Source: Paragonimus westermani (lineage: Eukaryota > Platyhelminthes > Trematoda > Plagiorchiida > Troglotrematidae). From it: DNA of 64,000 bases. This document shows, piece by piece, positions 48,160-58,499 of this stretch (position 1 is its first letter; each line of letters opens with the position of its first letter). Below the pieces are notes generated by a model. That model did not search any database and had not been told where the DNA came from. It worked only from the letters and a program-made list of their open reading frames with translations. The stretch spans positions 62,001 through 126,000 of the forward strand of contig QNGE01001242.1 in the NCBI GenBank assembly GCA_008508345.1, written 5' to 3'. The position numbers were made by a program, and so were the translations under genes.

Positions 48160-49244
48160 CTGAAGCAATTGGAAACAATTTGAAATATCCGATTTTCCTC
48201 AGAACCAAACAGTTTTTGCTGTATCTCTGATTGTCACTCCGCAATTCCACGTATAATTTGGACTTGTTGAACTAGCGTTTTTAATACAATGAAATGAAAA
48301 CCACCTCGTTTGTGATCCATTGTCACTTTTATGCATTAAACTGGAGTTGCTGTGACGGAATCTTGTTGAATATTGTCAGTCATAAATTCAGATTTCCGCT
48401 AGTACATTTATTTGCGAATTTAGCCGTATTTCTTTAGATTTTCACATTCAGCAATAACTGGCATATTTTCAAGGCCAAGTATATGTCAACTAATACTTGT
48501 GAACACTACATCCTTTCCTTTTGAAAATGTATTTATTCAGTTTTGATTTAGTGTAATATGTATTGCATTAGTAATTTTGAAATGTCCACTTTTTCTGAAG
48601 AAATAGGAGTGAACCCTGTAACCTGGCACGTGATATTGAGACGAATCTTATATAACCAATCAACTCACATAAACGCATGCGTCACTAGGTGATTAAAGGT
48701 TACAAATGAGTTAATTACCTTCTACATGGAGTCCAGTTAACACAGACAATAGGAACCACTAAGTGAAATTCTAAGCCTGATATTAGGTTGACTCGGGAGT
48801 TTTTCTTACGGAAGCTTTGAGTTGTTTTTATATAAATTTAGCTTTATTGAAGCTAGTTGTCATGTCTTTATTCACCAGGTTACAGTTCCATCCGGTGCGT
48901 TGATCGTAAAATTTCAAACCATATCATTTTAATCACAGAACGCCTATCTTACCCTCTTCTACTAGCAATTAATTGGTGAATATCGCTTGAACAGAGTACT
49001 GCCGTGTCTGGACTGGTTATGATAGCTTTCTGAGTAAAACTGCCGGCACGTTTGCTTAAAGGGCATCATGCGTATTCCTCGTAAACAGTTATGCATTAAC
49101 TCGTTTCTTCTTGAATTCAGTTGTAGCCAATCAGTTTTCACCTGTTCCCGTTTGAAACCGGTGAATTTTTCAAGCTGTCAGTTTCTTCAGTTTTTCAGAA
49201 TTTTAAGAAAGGAAACCGCTGCGCCTTGAAGTTTTTAAAATTAC

Positions 49245-49371
49245 CGAATGTCACAACCGGCTTCCAACCTGCAACTACTAGTTTCTCACCATCACGATGT
49301 GAGATCTTGTATTCGGAAGTAATGGTTTTCTTATTTCGCATACGGCTGAAGAAATTTGGTCGTATGCGAAA
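49245..49371 (-). CDS. Unidentified - strand gene, exon 3 of chain
   Basis: A pyrimidine-rich CTGTTCGTGTTCTGTTG precedes the AG, and the donor is TCG|GTAATT. Reads FRIRPNFFSRMRNKKTITSE then YKISHRDGEKLVVAGWKPVV and TF, basic and well mixed. It starts in phase 0, as required by exon 2. The exon contains a perfect 11-bp inverted repeat (49334-49371), which fits inside the coding sequence. Confidence 0.45.
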
Positions 49372-49904
49372 CTTTAGCTCAAACCGCACCAACAGAACAC
49401 GAACAGAGCGTTAGCTACCTTGCTACCGCATACATTTAATAACATTAGGCTTTTGGTTCAAACCCTAAACAGGCCTTTCCGCTCACGTACAAAGCATGCT
49501 GTGGGTAACCTCAGAAATGCATTATTAAATGTTTTCGTAACATTATTCTTGATACGGGTCAGCTTTTCGCAAAATGATGATATACTTAGTTTGTTCAACA
49601 GATCCTGATTGCTTGAAACACGCTGACCTTTACGTAATACTTAACTTAGATCAGGAAATCCGAGAAAATTCATGAGACAAACAAATGTGGTCAGTATTGG
49701 ACTTCCGCGTACAAATTTGGACGCCCCTGTGAACACTGTCTCAGGGTAAATTCTGAAGAATCCAAAGGATACAGACATTGCTAAAAAGCGGTCTTCATAC
49801 TGACAATCTGATTATGGTGATAGATGTTAACAAAAAATGTTTTGACCACAGTTGTTGTGATGTAGTGGGAAGGGTCATTGCCACTTGTCAATTTGGGTCT
49901 TTCA

Positions 49905-50168
49905 TATCAAGCAGTTATGGGAGCAGGGTGGATAGTCAATTGGTGGTTTAGGAAGGGTCATTAAATCCAGGGAAGTGTCGAGTTTACGAACAATTTTTTC
50001 TGAACACACAAGATTCTTGCGGTTTGCTGAGGCGGTCGCAGTCAATCGACTGAAGCCGACCTTGTTTGTTCAGAAACAATTGCTCGTAAACGTGACCCTT
50101 CCATGGACTTAGTGACCTTTTCTAAGCCACCAACTGACTATCCACCCTGCTCCCCTAACTGCTCGATA
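49905..50168. repeat. Foldback element: 102-base inverted arms, 60-base loop
   Basis: The left arm 49905-50006 contains GGAGCAGGGTGGATAGTCA. The right arm 50067-50168 contains its complement TGACTATCCACCCTGCTCC. The arms are close to 85% identical by eye along their length. The loop also contains a smaller partial inverted repeat (GTCGCAGTC / GACTGAAGCCGAC). No coding frame spans it. Either a small non-autonomous foldback element or two head-to-head Penelope terminal repeats. Confidence 0.75.
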
Positions 50169-50188
50169 TAAAAATCCCGTGTCATGGT

Positions 50189-50264
50189 ATTGTAAATTTG
50201 GTACTGACGAGTCAATACGAAATGCTTGCATCTGCCAGTTTTCTTGTTCTAACGGTTTTGTTCA
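50189..50264 (+). repeat. Penelope subfamily 3' UTR repeat, copy C
   Basis: Reads ATTGTAAATTTGGTACTGAC, then AGTCAATACGAAATGCTTGC, matching the - strand of 22577-22656 with few changes. It begins about 20 bases after the large foldback at 49905-50168, suggesting that both belong to one insertion. Confidence 0.65.
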
Positions 50265-50550
50265 AACGTCTGAAGGGAATGAACTGTTTCAAATTTGGAT
50301 CTTAGTAAGTGTTTTTTAATTGAACGGATAAAATAATCAGCATCAACACGGCCAGGTAGCACACACTTTGATTGGTACAAGTCTCGTTAGAATCTGCTGT
50401 AAGCCGAACGAAAGACGAATTGTAAACTTACGGATCAATTCGACTTATTGTTGGACGACTAACGTTGCAAAATTTTCCCAGATATTTGGTAAAGATACTG
50501 GATGTATGTACCATAGAATCAAATTATTTTTGGTCTAGCAGGTCACTTAC

Positions 50551-50783
50551 GTTGGGATAGTGATTTTTGCCAGTTCGTTCACTACGATTATCGATTATCT
50601 TTCCTTGAGGTTGTGCGTCAATTTCTTTTTGCTTGTTGAACATTTCCATCTGGAAAGTTCTCACACTTTCAAAAGTCATACTCGACCTTGTTTCACTACC
50701 TTTCTTTGAACATTTGGTAAACAAAAATCTAGATTTTTTAAGTAAATCACTCTCTTTGCATACTATTCCGCGGTGCGTCACTT
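50551..50783 (-). CDS. Unidentified - strand gene, exon 2 of chain
   Basis: Ends at a consensus donor AAC|GTAAGT. Reads VTHRGIVCKESDLLKKSRFL, then FTKCSKKGSETRSSMTFESV, then RTFQMEMFNKQKEIDAQPQG and KIIDNRSERTGKNHYPN: a Lys/Ser/Glu-rich, probably disordered region. Acceptor CATCAAG is weak; another AG 14 bases earlier is possible. With the chosen acceptor the two leading bases complete the phase-1 codon of exon 1. Confidence 0.45.
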
Positions 50784-52475
50784 CTTGATGATGGCTACTT
50801 TTTCCCAGTTAGGTGAGGATTCGAAAAAACCCGGACATTCCAGTTAGTAACATCTGAATACTCTCAGAGGCGAAGGTTTTACACATTAAATTGTTATTGT
50901 ATAGTTCCATCGTCCAGGTGACATGGCCACTCAAAGTCAGTTTTTGATGAGTAAGGATTTAGGAGTTCGGATGATTTCTGTTTTTCATTCTTACAACCAA
51001 AAGTTCACAACCTATTGCAATTCACGTTAACCGAACTAGATCAGACGCATCACACTTCGTATTGTCTGTCGATGCCATTCTTGGATTAAATAGGCCAATC
51101 CTTAAATCTCTGTAAGCTGACGCAAACATTCATCGACACTTACATGTTCACTGGTAGTACACTGAGATCGCTAATTTGATTTTTCCGGATATTGGATTTT
51201 TTGAACCGGTTTGCTAGCGTCGATAGACATATGTAAGAGTTCTCTTTATGGTAGTAGTAACATTGACATTTTTCAACCAGATTGTACACAAATGCACGGA
51301 GAATAAAATTTACGATTGTGTTTGTTTCACTCTACTTCAAAAGAGATTCCATTAGCTATCAAACCACACTGGGAAACTTAAATTTTTGTTTCGAACTACC
51401 AAAGATGAACATTGAAACTTTTGTTGTCACTTTCTAAAATGGGTATTATCAAGCAATTGGTTTTCATTAACTACTTGTACCAGTTATCTACATTTGCAGC
51501 CCATTCCACTTCTCATAAACAGTTTAAAATTTCAATGAATTTCAAACACTGTTTCCTGAGTAACACTGATGTATGTTCGGAAAAAACTGCTGAAGGTCTA
51601 CCATTATCTGTCTTTATGTTTTTTTGATGTTATTTATTACTTTTAATGGAAGCGAGTAAGGAGAAAGCAGATTCATACTCGGCAAGCGCTATGCTATTTG
51701 AGCCATGCGGTTGTATTGATGGTTTAGAAATTTCACATTTCAACTCACTTAGTTCTCCATTCTACTGTGTCGTATAAAAGTAATTAATGTAAAGAACTGA
51801 CACACTGAACATGTTTTCTAAGGCAGTTCTGGCTGAAATTCATCTATGTCGCTCATGAACGTTGTAACCTCATGATTAGTTCGCATATCTATTAATCAAG
51901 AGAACATCCAGTTATGGAAAATTTCTAATGTAGCTCAGCTCAAACCGTCGACGAAAGCAAGGTATTCGCACGCGGTAAATTTCCTAGTATGCTCTGAATC
52001 AGCAAATCTGCCAAACCAGTTCTCAGCAAATAAAAACGGTACATAAGGCACGTATATGTTATGAGGTTTTCATAAAATTCCGCCAAAATATTTTATCGTC
52101 GAAACCAAACTATTTCAGACATTTTCGTCACTTCTGTTTTTCTTAATTTCTGGTTGTGCCCACAAACCCTACCGTTAAAATTCCATTATTTCTACGAAAA
52201 ACATTTAAAATTAACTTCCTATTTATCTCCTAATGTTTCACAGCTTACTTAGATAAACGAACATAATCTTTTAGCTTCATTTCAGTCAAAATGCTTGTTC
52301 GGTTTTTCATAATTTCTACTGGAATTTTATTGACAAACTGCAAGTCTATTGATCCCCCAATAGTATAATCTTTTTTCCAAAAATGGAAATGCATTATCAC
52401 AGCTAGAATGATTTTGTCACAGACAACAGATGGGTGGTTGGTTGAAGCAAACAGCTATCTACTTTATCAAATGAC

Positions 52476-52705
52476 CTTCGGTGAAACGAGCATGCGGAAT
52501 AACTCGTAACAAGGAGGATGAATGTTTCACCTCTTCCACTGGTTTAGCTGTTTTTAAGAACTTTGCGTTTTCTGGCATTTCATTTGTAGTTATTGAAATG
52601 CTACCTAATTTGTGATTATGAATTGAGACTTTCTTGCGAACCGACAGAAATTTCACTACGGTTTCCTTCGGAACTTTGCACGTTTCACTTCTCCGGCAAT
52701 CACCA
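52476..52705 (-). CDS. Unidentified - strand gene, exon 1 of chain (not the first exon of the gene)
   Basis: After ACAATCTACAG the frame reads GDCRRSETCKVPKETVVKFL, then SVRKKVSIHNHKLGSISITT, then NEMPENAKFLKTAKPVEEVK and HSSSLLRVIPHARFTE. The donor GAAG|GTCATT is weak; unspliced, the frame stops at 52459. Starts with one base, so an upstream exon is needed. The four exons give about 250 polar residues with no motif I can name. Confidence 0.4.
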
Positions 52706-52999
52706 CTGTAGATTGTGTTATTAACCGAGATATGTGGTAATCTTCAGGTTATGTGTCAGTTGTAATTATATGCGAGCGATAAAATCGTTCTGAATACTTT
52801 GTGTGGTGAACTCTCGCACGGATGCGATCAAGCCACATTATGGAGATTCACCTTTCCTAAAACACCTGGCCTTTTGTGACCCAAAAATAGTTTCGGGAGC
52901 CGTGTTTTACCTAGTGTAACATCCTATTAATCACAAAAGAGAGACACCCTACACCCCGAACGGTAGCCTATCATAGTATTGCCGGTTTTCTACCAATAC

Positions 53000-55900
53000 A
53001 CATATTCTTGCTGATTTTGAAACACATGGTGTGGTAAGTATCTGGTAAGTATAGTTAACAAGTTATTGCGCCAAAGATGTTGGACTCAATAATCACAGAC
53101 GGAATTATTGCCAAACAGGTTGTTCATGATGCTTATCACTGTGCAATAAGTTGCCAGATAACGTGAACCACAGGATTATCCAAAAGTAATTACTGTGTCC
53201 GAAAATGAGCGTTTCAAGCCAGGTATGCAGCAGTTTGAGATCTGACACCAGTTTCCATTTGAACGATACATTTGGAAGATAAACACTGGTAGGCGCAAGG
53301 TTTTCTTGTTGACTCATCAATACCTAATTAAGAATAACACGGAAAACTTCTAATTTAATGTCTACAGTACTAGCAACAAAAACAAAGAATTCCAGTCGTG
53401 CGATCTTAATGAAACTGACTGCAACTTAGGCTCCTGGCAGGTTAAAATTCATAAATAATCTGCCAGTTTTAATCTTCCGAATTTAATGTTCAGAGTTCTG
53501 AAGGGATACAAGTGTTCTATTTGCCATTTATCGTCACTTGGATATCTTTTAAGAATTCAAGTTTAAACAGTTTTATTCAGCCTGAATATCCGTTTAGCTC
53601 ATGTTGAGAGAAAGTCTGAATTCTTACCCGATGAATAAACTAACAATACTCAATATTTATTTTGTCCAAAATGTGTTTTAATTAGAAGACCTTGGATGAA
53701 TTGTCACTTTGGATAAAACTTTCGTCAAATCTACCTACTTGGTTTTTCCACTAAGAGCACAGGCTTTGGCAAAGAACTGTGTTTAGTTAATATGAGCGAA
53801 TCACAAATCCTGGGTAATAGGTATAAAGAAGAGTTGAAGCACGTCCAAAGTTTTCGGAATCTACGAGCAGGTTGATCAACAATTAAAGATAAGGCGTTTT
53901 AAAACACTCAACAACAAGGACGCATTTGCACTTAGTTACTCATGAGTAGTTTGGTAAAAATGATAACTTAAAAAAGACCCAGTTACGAAATTCTGGACTT
54001 CGGGTGAATTCGAACCAGTGACAGAAACAGCATACTCATACGCAGCACTTGAAAATGTCCCGTAGTCCACCTTCAATCAAGTATCACAGTGTAGTGCTTC
54101 AGTACGAGTGCTTAGGCAGTATACGTGAGTGGATATATGGCGTAGGTCCTACACTTGGGACCTCGGATGCAGATTGTTCACACTTCAGGGAGTAGAAAAT
54201 ATTTTTATATAGAACTGTTAATGAGTTTTTGTCTGACAAATCACAGCGTTATCTGGAACCGATAACAATCCAGATATTTTTGTTGCAGAAACAAATTTGA
54301 GGAGGTGGATGCCTGCTTTGTTTGAGTTTACTACACTGTTTATGTGGAAATACTTGTATTTGGTGGACCTCTGAGCAGTATATTTTTTCCACACCTAATT
54401 ACTCACCCCACAGAACATAAAACAGGCTATTATTAAATATTGGTAGAAAACTTTTGGCATATATCAATACTTTCAATACGTAAGTTTGGTTGATTGTAAG
54501 ATCTGCTACCCTTATCATACGATACCTTCAAGTGATGCGATACCAAACATACTGATTCATCCCTCGTAGTGTTGTCGGGATCATCACACTGGTAGCACTG
54601 CCTGTTGCGTGTTCACTAAGATGTCATTACGCAATTATTGGAAATAGAGTACCGTCTATTATACAAATAGACGATGGCTCCCAAATAACGTTGTTTGCAC
54701 CAGCAAATTGCAGCTTGTAGAAGCAGAAAAAACAGACCGACGATAAAATGGTCGAAGATTTGTAAACCTATTCTCCGGGAAACCACAAGCATTATTGTTG
54801 AATAAGACCATACACCCAACGTAATTTCATCTTACGCACTAAAAATTTGACCAGATTTCGAAGTCAGTGCGTGTAAAGAGGTTGTTAGCGTAGCCAGTAG
54901 AGCATCTCACACCTTATAATGGCAGGAATATTTCTGACAATCAGTTAAAGACAAATGTTGGAAGATAGTTTTCTTATCAATGCTTAAAAACTGAATGCTG
55001 ATATTATGTTGACTTATACCTTATTGGACCAGTCAAATTTTCCTATGCCCACATCTTCAGGTTAAGTCTTGGCTAGTTGAGATGTGCCATCGAACTGCGG
55101 ACCGTCAGTTTAGATGCCATTGCGACATTACATGCAAATTGGATCTCAAGGCTCACGCTATGATGTGAAGAAACTTAAGAAAGACAGTACCTACAACTGT
55201 CGTTTTTCTGCGAACTCCTCATAAACCTCTGTCAGCCGGTAATCAATTCATTCACTCCATGATGGTTTTATTCAGCCGCCTTTTGATACAGGAGGCAAGC
55301 CACGTTCAGAAATATTACTGACATGTGGTTAATCACAAAACTGTACTGGTGTCATAACAAATTACACTTAAGCGTTTATTGTACTCAATCTCAAAAATAA
55401 AATCCCATGGCAGTCCGCGGTTTAAATAAGATAATTTAATCACTCCAATAAGACAGGAAATGCAATCCTCCCTGGAACACGCCAATCCATTCAGTGACTG
55501 ACGCAAGATAACTTTAACCCGACAGGCAGGTTCCTTGATCATAACTAAATAAACAGATAAGCAAATAAACAAACAACTCATCTTACATAACTGATCAGAT
55601 CATTTTTAATTGCACTGACTCTGACACACATGGAGTAAACTTTATTCAACATACTCGCCTGATTCAACACTTTACATTGTGTCTCATCAAGTCAGTGATG
55701 CAATCGACCGGACAAACAAAAATTAAAGAACTAAAACACCGACTGTACTTACTGTTCGGTCAGGTCGCTATGCTGACCCGGACAAATTTTCCTGTTATTG
55801 TGCAAAACAAACCTTGTTTTGTCTGCACGGTGCACGTATGTGTTGATCACAGAAAATACATACTAATCATTTATCATTTTCTGATTTGAATCACCTGTTG

Positions 55901-58000
55901 AGCGCTTTCCCATAAGGTCCGAGCACTGCGAAACCCGTAACTCTTTTGATTTTGATTCATTGTAGCTTACCTGGGCAATTACTTGAATATCTACCACTTT
56001 CGTGTACACAAGTAATAGTTTACATAAGCCATCTGCTCGTCTTTTGTCTGACCACAGGCTTTCGCTAGACTGTCACCATTTTCTGCCGTCTGCTAACCCA
56101 CTCTATCTGGAAGGCTTGCCTTTCACGTGCGGCTAAATTGTTGAAGTGGGGTGCTAGCGACCAGCCATGTCCATCTTCTTCCTGTCGTAGCAAAATGGTC
56201 CAGCTATTCAAAGTAGGGTAACCACCTTCATTAATGGGTAGTTGGTTCGTGTCTAATCCAGTAGGGTGGTCAATTCAGGATACTTAACATACCCTACCTC
56301 CTGTTCCGCTTAGCGGTCCATGTACTACTTAGGACACTCGTGTGCAAAGTTGCTTCAAGAACATATAACATTTTACGTTGAACTAAGTGGTCTTATCTAA
56401 ACAACATTGCGCACACATTCACAAAGGCACGCGAACACGCCAAACAGTTAGAGTTAGTCATCTTGATCTCAAGTGAATTCACAAAACATGCAAACGGCGA
56501 TTTCTAATTGTTAAGACTAGAGACCCATTGATTTCATTTCATTGTGTCGTAATGGTCTGTAAGATTTGATTGTTATGTAACAATCTTGGTTGCCTGATTC
56601 GGCCGTTCTCTTGATTTTGCATGGTAAAGTTTGTATATTCACTGTTGGACTTACTTAATCCAATAGAGCAAAGGTTTTACACCAACGAAACATATTTTCT
56701 ATCCTCTTTTATGTGAAAAACAGAGAGAACTTATTTGCAAATTGAACGAAGAAAAGATGTTGTGGGTTAAACAGAGACCCAAGATGAAAGCATGGAATAA
56801 TTGTTTTCCAGTCTGAATCTTTATCTGTCATTCGCGTGTAAAATAAACGTGCTGGAAAACAAGTGAACCTTTGAAAACATATTTGAGTATCTTACTCTCT
56901 GGGACGGATACAGCGTCACATGTCATCCTTTCGAGAAACCTGATTGCGAATACAGTTTACCAAATCGGTTAGTGTGCAATAAAGATTATCATTAATTACT
57001 CGTTTACTCAAACCAGTCGGTTTGCGTCTCTGAGCATACTATTTGGAATACACCCCTCTGTCAGCCTTTCTTTAGTTAATCAAACCACGCTGTAACAAGT
57101 TGACTGTTGCTGTTGTAGACTGGCAAAATTGCGTTCTTATTGAGTGCTTCAAGAAGATCTCTCCCCACTATTCCCTACATCCATCTGAGTCTGTTTACCA
57201 GATCACCTCGACGGTTACACTTCGTTTGCTCTAAGCTACTAATGCACTGATAATATCAATGTGCATTTCAACTGTGTAGCCTTGTACGCGGTCATCAACT
57301 TCTCCTAAATGGTAAACGTCTAAAAATTTACAGACGTCCACTTACTCTAAATGATTGCGTCAATCTCTGAACTACACTAATTAGTGTGGTTTCTCCTAGT
57401 CAGTATACTAGTTGTCATTATCTGCATTCACTCAGTTGCCCGACAGTGCGTTGATTGTGAATCGTACTAATGAAGTGAAGCAGGAATTGAACGCCGGTTG
57501 TGCAATTCGATGCAATACTTAAGAGAGAATTACGCAAGTGGCGCTTGAAATCCCAAATTTTGGCCGGTATTTGCAAGCCCCAAAACACAGGGTACCTCAC
57601 ATTATTTTTTGATCAGAAGACGCTTTTTCGTGTATTACCTGGAATCACGTTTGATGGTAGATTAAAAGCGTCGAGAAAACCATCTGTTTGTTAAAATAAT
57701 CAAGTCTTCCTTTGATCACCTACACTTTTTTACTAATTTACTGGGAAGTGTTGTTGTTTAATCAAATGAATGAGTTGTGTACTCAAGCAAGCCAGGCAAG
57801 TAACATTTTAGTTCGCACGGAACGTTTCTGTGGCCACAAAGCTAAAATGTGATGTTTTGTTATATCTCAAATCTGAATAAATTAGCCAGCGTCTCTACTG
57901 GAAGCCTGTTCAGCAAGGTCTCCTAGAAAAGTTTATCAAATATTCAAGAACACAGCTATTCGTAAATTTACAATGATTTCCAAAAGCAGTCTTAGAATTC
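53000..58000. other. Mostly intron-like or intergenic DNA of the - strand genes
   Basis: Besides 55333-55544, frames at 53320-53105 and 57600-57418 (- strand) have fair donors (GTAATT, GTGAAT) but cannot be placed in a chain. Confidence 0.3.
55333..55544 (-). CDS. Candidate exon, protein not recognised
   Basis: The acceptor TATTTGCTTATCTGTTTATTTAG is excellent. The frame reads MIKEPACRVKVILRQSLNGL then ACSREDCISCLIGVIKLSYL, then NRGLPWDFIFEIEYNKRLSV and ICYDTSTVL before TGA. It lies between the EF-hand exon and the 52.7-kb chain on the same strand, so it may be an earlier exon of that gene, but I found no donor in the right phase. Confidence 0.35.
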
Positions 58001-58126
58001 TGAACCCACGCCCGACAGAATGTCACAAATTTACCCGTTACAACAAGTGAATGATATTCTTGTGACAGAAATTTTTTAATTTTATACCAAATTTTTCTTG
58101 ATTGATCCACATGCATGATGTATGTA

Positions 58127-58216
58127 TTAAATAATTGTTGCTTTTCTGATAATGCGGAAAAATTCCTGTTCATTCACTTGCCCGTTTCCTGTCTTGTCTG
58201 CTTCGTCAATCATTTC
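58127..58216 (-). CDS. Centrin/caltractin-like EF-hand protein, terminal exon
   Basis: The acceptor TGTTTGCTTTCTTGCTTGAAAG is followed by 29 codons: [20 protein letters not shown] then RIIRKATII and TAA. This matches the last EF-hand of centrins (E-M-I-D-E-A-D-x-x-G-x-G-x-V-x-E-x-E-F-x-R-I). The calcium loop [12 protein letters not shown] keeps Asp at 1, Asn at 5, Gly at 6, Val at 8 and Glu at 12; Thr at position 3 is unusual. ATTAAA at 58080-58075 (- strand) lies about 47 bases after the stop. Centrins are calcium-binding proteins of centrioles and basal bodies. Earlier EF-hand exons were not found in the 5.8 kb upstream, so they may lie outside the window, or this is an orphan or retro-fragment. 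Calmodulin-like proteins are the alternative. Confidence 0.75.
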   Translation of the reverse strand, partial: EMIDEADKTGNGQVNEQEFFRIIRKATII

Positions 58217-58391
58217 CTTTCAAGCAAGAAAGCAAACATAAAGATGACCGGTTATTTATGAATGTATCACCTTCTCAGCGGTCGGCCAGCGTGAACGAAA
58301 CAAAAAACGAAGTTCCACACTTTTGGGATTGACAACCTAGGAGACGATGTGAAATTTGTTCGTTTGACGTACGCAACGTGAAACTTTTACC

Positions 58392-58475
58392 TTGATGACA
58401 TGTGTTTTGCATCTCAAGAATAGACGGTCGGGTATTTTCATCTGTTAGCATTTCTATCAAGTGAAAGTCAAGCAC
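58392..58475 (-). CDS. Candidate small exon just upstream of the EF-hand exon
   Basis: Ends at CAAG|GTAAAAG. The frame VLDFHLIEMLTDENTRPSIL then EMQNTCHQ loosely recalls the linker between EF-hands 2 and 3 of centrins (D-F...K-D-T-x-x-x-I-L), but ends in phase 1, whereas the EF-hand exon starts in phase 0. A phase-0 reading of the same bases (MKIPDRLFLRCKTHVIK) has no EF-hand similarity. Undecided. Confidence 0.2.
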
Positions 58476-58499
58476 TCCATTTAAACATCAGTAATGACC

